This document shows positions 27,001-34,987 of a DNA stretch of 64,000 nt, piece after piece. Numbering within the stretch: the stretch's first letter is position 1; every line of letters starts with the position of its first letter. The notes under the pieces were generated by a model that did not search any database, was not told where the DNA came from, and saw nothing but the letters and a program-made list of their open reading frames with translations. The position numbers and the translations under genes are program-made. Source of the DNA: Sinotaia quadrata (taxonomy: Eukaryota > Mollusca > Gastropoda > Architaenioglossa > Viviparidae); NCBI GenBank assembly GCA_028829895.1, contig CM054179.1, forward strand, positions 104,722,375 to 104,786,374, in the 5' to 3' direction.

Positions 27001-30000
27001 AAACCCGTTTTGAGATCTGCATAAGTAATAGCGGGATCGCGCGTTAGATCAGTAAATGCGCGCGAGCTTTCACCTTGGAGTATTTGACCGAGTTGTTGTT
27101 TCTTTTCAATGTCAGTGTAATTAAAGTTGGCAATGAAACTGTCAAAGCGTGTCAAAAACTCGTCAATCGTCTCGACTTCAGGGTTAAAGAAAGCTAGCCG
27201 TGTACGGGGTTTATTTAATTCGGCCTGTTGCTTAGCAGTCCCATCTAACAACTTCTCTCTAGCTGTTACCTCTTGCTTAGCTAATTCAAGCTGTTCCTGA
27301 TGTGCTCTAGCTTTTAACTTAAGCTTTTTCTCTTCTACTTCCTGCCTTTTATCTTCTAAATCCCTAGCTGACTGAATCTTTAACAACTCTATTTCTCTCA
27401 TATCTTGGATTTCTTTCTCTTTAAAATCTCTCGCCTCTTTCGCTCTTCTTTCCTCTAGCTCTCTCAGGTCTTTCATCTCTAGCTGTTTAGCTAACTGTCT
27501 CTTATCTTCTAGCTCTATAGCCTCTTTCGATCTTTTTTCCTCTAACTCTCTCAAAGTTTGCATCTCTAGATCCTTAGCTACCTGTCTCTTTTCTTCTAGC
27601 TCATTTTTCTTATCCTCTAGCTCTCTCGCCTCTTTCGCCTCATTTTCTTTCACAACATACCATTTAGCTATCTCCTCATCCACGTATTTCTTTAACTCGG
27701 CTTTTTCATACCCGAATTCTCTACCCATAGCCATGAGTTCTTTCTTTATGTTTACTAGCTCGGCCATTTTTAAAATTGCTAGTTATCACGAGTATGGATA
27801 AAGTGACTTAGAATATTCGCGGGATTTTGACCTCTGTCGGTCACAAGTGGTGCAATGGTGTGCGTATGAACACCAGCCACCACGTGATTAGGATTATTAC
27901 AAACACGAATAAAAGAGATCCTAATCGTAAAGTTGCCAAGTTAGCAAAATTAGCAAAACAACAGTTGCTAATGTAGCGTACAAAATATCGATCTATGTAC
28001 GTCTAAACACGAGTCGGTACGCGTTAACGATAATAGCGTAAAGATAATAAAACTTATTTCAACACAATAATAAGTCTTATCAAAATCCAGTTCACCTAAG
28101 TCTCAATAGCAAAGCCCTAACATGCAATAACAATGCATAATGGTGATGAGATAGAAAAGCAGGAAAGAGATGACACTTTCTTACAACGACACAATTTACC
28201 TTGTCAGATCACGGTCAGTGGTCACCAGATGGTAACAAAACGGGTAGGCTCGTTACAAGCCGACCCGAGCTGAAGTTAGAGATGCAAGGGGTGAAGTCTA
28301 TTTTTGGCCTGCTCCGGTGCACCTCCAAGAAAAGCCCGTGACGTGTGCCAGTACTACGTCGCGTCAAGTTGTTACATAGACACACATGACATACGCCATT
28401 GATGTTTGGGTGGGGCCCAATTTATTAATGTCATGCCAAGGAACGTTTTATTGGCGGTGTGTGTTGTGAGTGTGTATCATAAATGTGAATAAATGGACGA
28501 ACAGACGAACGGTGCAAAACAATAGTACAAATTCTTTCGTCCCTCTCAAAAATTATGAATAACAAGAGAGTTGAAAGATGTTTAAATCAGGTTATTTATT
28601 CCCGATTTAAAAGGGGCACTACTCTTTCGCACAGTGATTAATCATTCATTCAACTTTCCAATGTCATACACTCTGTGGGAAATAAGGGGAGATGAAAATG
28701 ATGAAATTCAAAATATAAAATAAAAATTAATTACACAATTCTTATGCGGCAAATGTGGCCGCTTTAACAATAGTTCACATGTAAAATAAGCATTACTTTT
28801 AACATTAGAGTTCTTATTTTACAAACGATATAATAGTGTTCATTTTCTTCGAGTTCTAGAGTTAAGTATGTGCGCGTTAGCCGTGCTAATGATTACTCAC
28901 TATTAATGTCAGAGTTCCAAGGAGATGACGTAATCTCACACGTCACTTATAAGCGGCACTTCAAAGTGAAGACGGGACGCAATTGAGGCGTCGCATTACA
29001 GGTGAAGATTCTGCAGAATCTAGGCACCACTTTCAGATTATCACTGGGGAGAAATCTGAAATTTAGCTGACTGTTGTCAGCCTCGATAATTATCGTTGTA
29101 CCGGTTGTCGTGGAAACGGACATCCCAACGACGTTTAGCATTATCGGATGGAGTCGTCCAGTGGGATGTGTCGTCGCATTACATTGAGTGTAGAAATCCG
29201 GATGTCTGTAAGAAATCTCGGTGCTAGCCTCCCAATAGCGGGATAGATCTGTCCAACCGAACTCTCAGACAGGGGGGAGAACAAGTTGGTCCCTCGTGTC
29301 GTTAACTGCATACAACCAGCGTCGCATGCATCGGGTTTTCCTGGACAGTGAACTTTCCACTTTGCCAAAAATTATACTGAGTAATTTTGCCTCGTTACTC
29401 AATATATGGCATCAGACGGATGGAAAAACGGATGGAAAGAGATTATTGCAGCTTTCCTTTATGAAGTCTCTGTACATGAGATAATTCATACGTGAAGTTA
29501 GACTGGCTTCAGACGAATCGACGTTTTCAACATTGAGAGTAAAAGTCTTCATTTTGTCCCTTATATAGCTTTCACTGAAGGTTTCCAAAACTTCCAGAAG
29601 CTATGTCCTGTGACATGATTTTTGCCTTGGATATATAGTGGTAATCGAGATGCACGCTTTTCTGTGGTCAATTCTAATGCGCACTGGCCATTTCACTCGT
29701 CAACAACATGTGACGGTATTGCGCAGTTGTCCCAATTTATTTAATATACATATTCTTCATAAACTAATATATATATTCAATATGATAATTAACACACACT
29801 GCGTCACGAACGTCTGTCTACTAAAGAGATCTTAGGTGACCGTTACTGGAAGTTACATGCTACATACGAAAATAATAACAAAACTCGGGTTACTTCAATT
29901 AGTTTTGTTAGCGGTTTTTTATAATGAAATAAAATATAATTTCTGTCCCTCATTTCCTGTGACATCTATCACAGTGTTATCTTAGCTTTTATTTACCTAG

Positions 30001-30609
30001 CGGTATTCTGTAACTTATTCATTTCTTTTCAGTTATTAACGCCTTAAAATAACAGTAGAATAAGTACAATTTAAACCTGTCATAATCCTTATCAGTATCA
30101 CAGTCGTCATCCACAAATTAGTGTTTTATTATGATCGTCATAATCAAATGTTAATATTATTTTAACTATTTCCAATAATGAAATTCGAATAAACAGCATA
30201 TTTTATTTATTTATTGAAATCAGTATTTATGAGAGTCAAACTTGTATGTATTAGAAAATAAATATAAAAATAAAAAGCCACCTCGAGAGGAAGAGGCAAG
30301 CAAGTAGGAGGAGAAGTGTCAACAAATAAATATAAATGGAATAAAGTACAGTTGATAGTATTCTCACGTATCAACGAAAACATAACTGGAATAAAGTACA
30401 GAAGATAATGTTCAGAAATAAAATAAAATAACAAAGAATATGAAAAAATCAATAAATCAAACAACAAATTTAAAGAATGCAAAACAAACCTACCATTTCC
30501 GGTAATATTTCCTATATGAAAAATAAAATTGTAATATACATACAAGTGCACATACAAACACACACAACATATCTACCTAACGATCTATCCATCTGTCTGT
30601 TTATCTATC

Positions 30610-30681
<72 letters not shown>

Positions 30682-30763
30682 TCCACATATCTCAAAAGAA
30701 TGCCACCTTAAGTAATGAAAATTTGCCAACTTACCTGTATAGTTGAAGTCTCTTGTAAATAAG

Positions 30764-30831
<68 letters not shown>

Positions 30832-33391
30832 GATAGTATTAGTAGTGTGTGTGTGTATAGGGGGGGGGTTGTATCAATCAGATACAGACAGATATATAGA
30901 TAAATAGACAAACAGAGAGACAGATAGATAGATAGAGAGAGAGAGAGAAGAGAGACAGATAGATAGATAGATAGATAGATTTATAAAAGGAACTGAATGA
31001 TCTTTGGAAATGTCCGTTATAAAATTTTAGTATGAAAGTGAGACGGAATATAAAGTATTTGTCAGCAGACTTTTTGTTCGTATGAGTCTTGGAAGCACAG
31101 ACTTGCTCTAGATGATACAACATTTATAATTGTTCAACCGTCACTATTGCTTGGAAAGACTCCCCGATTCTCCCCACAAATATGTATATTTCCTGTGTAT
31201 TAAATAAAAAAAAATTATATGGCAAATTATGCATAAAACTTTTAAAAGTTCGTTGAGCAAAGACATTCTTTTCAACTGTTAGATTTAAATATTGATGATC
31301 ACTATGTTAAATCATCTAACTATGGCATCGTCCTTTCACATTTTCTGATTACTGAGTTATTTTCCTCCAAAGAAATCATTGGCAATGTTCAAACACCACT
31401 CAAAATACAACCTAAACTGCAGCACAATCAGCTGTCACATGCACCATAGACTATACAATTTAAACTAGAGGACAACTATTTGTCACATGCACCATAGACT
31501 ATACAATTTAAACTAGAGACAACTATTTGTCAGATGCAACATTGACTATACAACTTAAACTAGATGACAACTATTTGTCACATGCAACATAGACTATACA
31601 ACTTAAACTGGAGCACAACTATTTGTCACATGCACCATAGACTATACAACTTAAACTAGATGACAACTATTTGTCACATGCAACATAGACTATACAACTT
31701 AAACTGGAGCACAACCATCTGTCATATGCAACGTAGACTATACAATCTTAAGTGGAGCACTGTCACTCACTGATCATTTTTCCCATACTGGTAGTGTTTG
31801 CTGCACACACAAAGATTTAGACACATATATTTATGAATATACAAGTTATTATTCCCAAAACAGATTTAAACTTATATATTCATGAATATACATTTTATTA
31901 TTCACAAAAGTGCAGTAACTTTGAATTAAAGAAAACATTTCTTATTGAGAGGCAGTAACTTGAAAATATTAACTGTACATTTCTTTTAATAATTTGTTTT
32001 CGCGGACGAGAGTTAAGAGAAACAATTCACGAATAGGAAAAGTTATTATTTCTGGACATGCAAATATTCCATTCTGTCACGCATCCTAAAAAATACACGA
32101 AAGTCAGATTTTGGTTCGTTTGACTTGTTTTGTCTTCGATTATTATATGTTTAATGTAGTTGTCTAAAACCATTAACTGTAGTTAACAGCTTAAAAAATA
32201 ATAAATTGCAGATTGTCACTCCCCCAAACTTGCACAATCTATTATTTCAGTAGAGAGGAGCTAGTTACAATCATTACAGTGACGTCAGAAATGTCAAGGG
32301 TTATGTGGAATAACATTCTAGAGATTATTGTCTGTACTCGCCCATCCTGACAGAAGATACGTCACAACCCCTAAAGAGAGCAAATGTTCAATCGTGAGGA
32401 TAAGACTGGCAAAGGCATTGCAAAACTAACCAATTATGCAAAACGTGCAACACAAAACTCTTAATTTGGAAATAATCTAATAAGGACAATGTCTTTGCAG
32501 GTATGGTTTGATTTGCAGTTGAGAAAGTACGATAAATACAAAAATGTGTTCGGGAGTAGACTAAGCTTAGGAAAATTACCAGTATTCTAACTATGTTTTG
32601 GGTCTAAAAAGTAACATTTAAAATTAAAATATGGTGGTCTTATTGGGTACCACAGTTTGCAATACTAGAACGTTTTAACATTGATGGTAAAACTGTAAGC
32701 CATCGGGTACCACTGTTTGCAATACTAGAACGTTTTAACATTGATGGTAAAACTGTAAGCCATCGGGTACCACTGTTTGTAATAGAACCTTTTAACACTG
32801 AAGGTACAGCTGTAGGATGTTGGGTACCGATATTTGTAATTTAGTATGTTTTTAAATTAGTGGTTATGTTTGAAAATGTTTGATCACAACTAATTGTAAT
32901 ATTAAAATGTTTCTTTAAAATTAGTGGTAAGACTGAAAGCGTTTGTATCTGGACGTTATCACTGACTATAACAGTTACCATCTCTGACACCTGGCATATA
33001 CATCACGTATCTGGACGTTATCACTGACTATAACAGTTACCATCTCTGACACCTGGCATATACATCACGTATCTGGTCGTTATCACTGACTATAACTGAT
33101 AGTAATTATTTTATACAAACATTCATTGTTCTTGTACATTAAAATATAAGTTTGCATTTAAAAGTAGTCAAAGTTCTTGTAAAGGCTAATAGGATAATGC
33201 ATAATTATTTTATACAAATATTCATTGTTCTTGTACATTAAAATATGTTTGCATCTAAAAGTAGTCAAAGTTCTTGTAAAGACTAATAGGATAATGCATA
33301 ATTATTTTATAGTTCAAAGAGTAAAATGACTCACGAGATTTACATATGCACGCTAACAGATATTTATTATTCACTCACTCACTCACTCACT

Positions 33392-33440
<49 letters not shown>

Positions 33441-34160
33441 ACACACATAGACACATCATACACGCATATATGCACATACATTCCCACTCATATATTCACT
33501 CTTACTCACATACACACGCTCAATTGTGCATATTCACAAATACAAATTCTCACACTGCATGACAAGCCTCACTTTCATATACTTACTCAACCATGCACAC
33601 TGCCACAAACATTACATTAGAAAGTGGTAAAAACGACATTTTGAGCACAACTTACTGGTAGCGATGTTCAAACTGTAAATCGAATCGCTCAGTGTTCCAT
33701 TTTTGTTCTCTTTTGTTACAGTGCAGTTGAACCAATGTAAACTGGGAGATTCAGTGCTTTCGAATTTAACCATGACGGTCAAGTAGACTGACCGGTTACT
33801 CTTGGAGCCACTGACTTTGCATTCCGAATAAGGAGCATAGGAGCAGTTCTGAAACTCATTTTGGTAAACCATTAAAACTTTACTTGTAGAAACATCGTAA
33901 ATTTTAATTGATTTCAGTTCTTCCCCATAATATCCACCGCATTTCACGAAACTCACTTTTTCGTCATTTTGAGAAATCACAGTAGAGTCTTCACCTATAA
34001 AATGAATTTCAACAGACTTTATTATCGCAGGCCAAGGATTAAGATTCAAAAGGCAAGTGACAACAATTAATAATTAAGGAAGTGAGGCTAACAATCTAGC
34101 TATGATAGATAGATGGATAGATAGGTAGATAGATAAATAGATAGATAGGTAGGTAGTAGA

Positions 34161-34192
<32 letters not shown>

Positions 34193-34321
34193 TAGATAGG
34201 TAGATAGGTAAATAGATAGATAGATAGATAGAGGGATGAGTAAATTAACATAATTATTATATAACTAACAAACATAATTAAAAGGTTATAATTCACTAAT
34301 TAGCAGATATAGTAATTATAG

Positions 34322-34352
<31 letters not shown>

Positions 34353-34950
34353 CAGTACAAGAAACTCTAAAGTTCTGTTTTGACTTCATTGCACTAGTCA
34401 AAAAAAATATTTTTGATTATTCCTTTTACGTAAATTAATTTTGATTATTCCCCTTTTACGTAAATTATTTTTGATTATTCCCTTTTTATGTTTTTTCATT
34501 AGAATGACTTTCACGAGAAATGCAAACTGCTTTGATGACAACAAATGTCATATCAGATAATTAATATGTCCTGCGCTCAATAGTAATCAATAAATTATAA
34601 TTGAGAAAAGCAAGTTTCACACATACAAGGCTTTTTTTTAAACTGATGTGTTGCAAGTTGTGAATAAACATGAAATAAATGTAGAATGTGCTATATTTGT
34701 CACGGGAAATGAATGGAGGATTATTATTGGCATATGTTTATCTTCAAGCAGAAACAGAACCGTTTCAATTCAAAGAATTTTAAATGCTGTACAGGCAAAT
34801 GTTGAAAGCGTTCTGAAAATTATATTGCCATAGCTAATGCTCTGAGTGCACATAGTGTGTCTAGATACAAGATACACAGAACATAATATTGGTGTTAATA
34901 GTTCTCAGCAATCTGCTAACAATATAGATAAATGCACATTAAAGGCACCG

Positions 34951-34987
<37 letters not shown>

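Larger units (their letters stand above)
21434..29964 (-). mobile_element. Complete Gmr1-type Ty3/gypsy LTR retrotransposon
   Basis: An 8531-bp element bounded by TG...CA LTRs of 1734 bp each and flanked by a perfect TCTAT duplication (21429-21433 and 29965-29969). One uninterrupted gag-pol ORF runs 23298-27767. Integrase lies between protease and reverse transcriptase, the order found in copia elements and in the Gmr1 group of gypsy elements, although the RT and RNase H are gypsy-like. Only three LTR differences were noticed (21434/28231, 21437/28234, 22907/29704), two at the PBS-side edge, so insertion was recent. It sits in gene A's intron between exons 4 and 5, in gene A's orientation. 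Confidence 0.95.

Noticed and set aside
34648..34833. Plus-strand 61-codon frame
   Set aside because: No splice sites, no recognisable motif; AT-rich intron.
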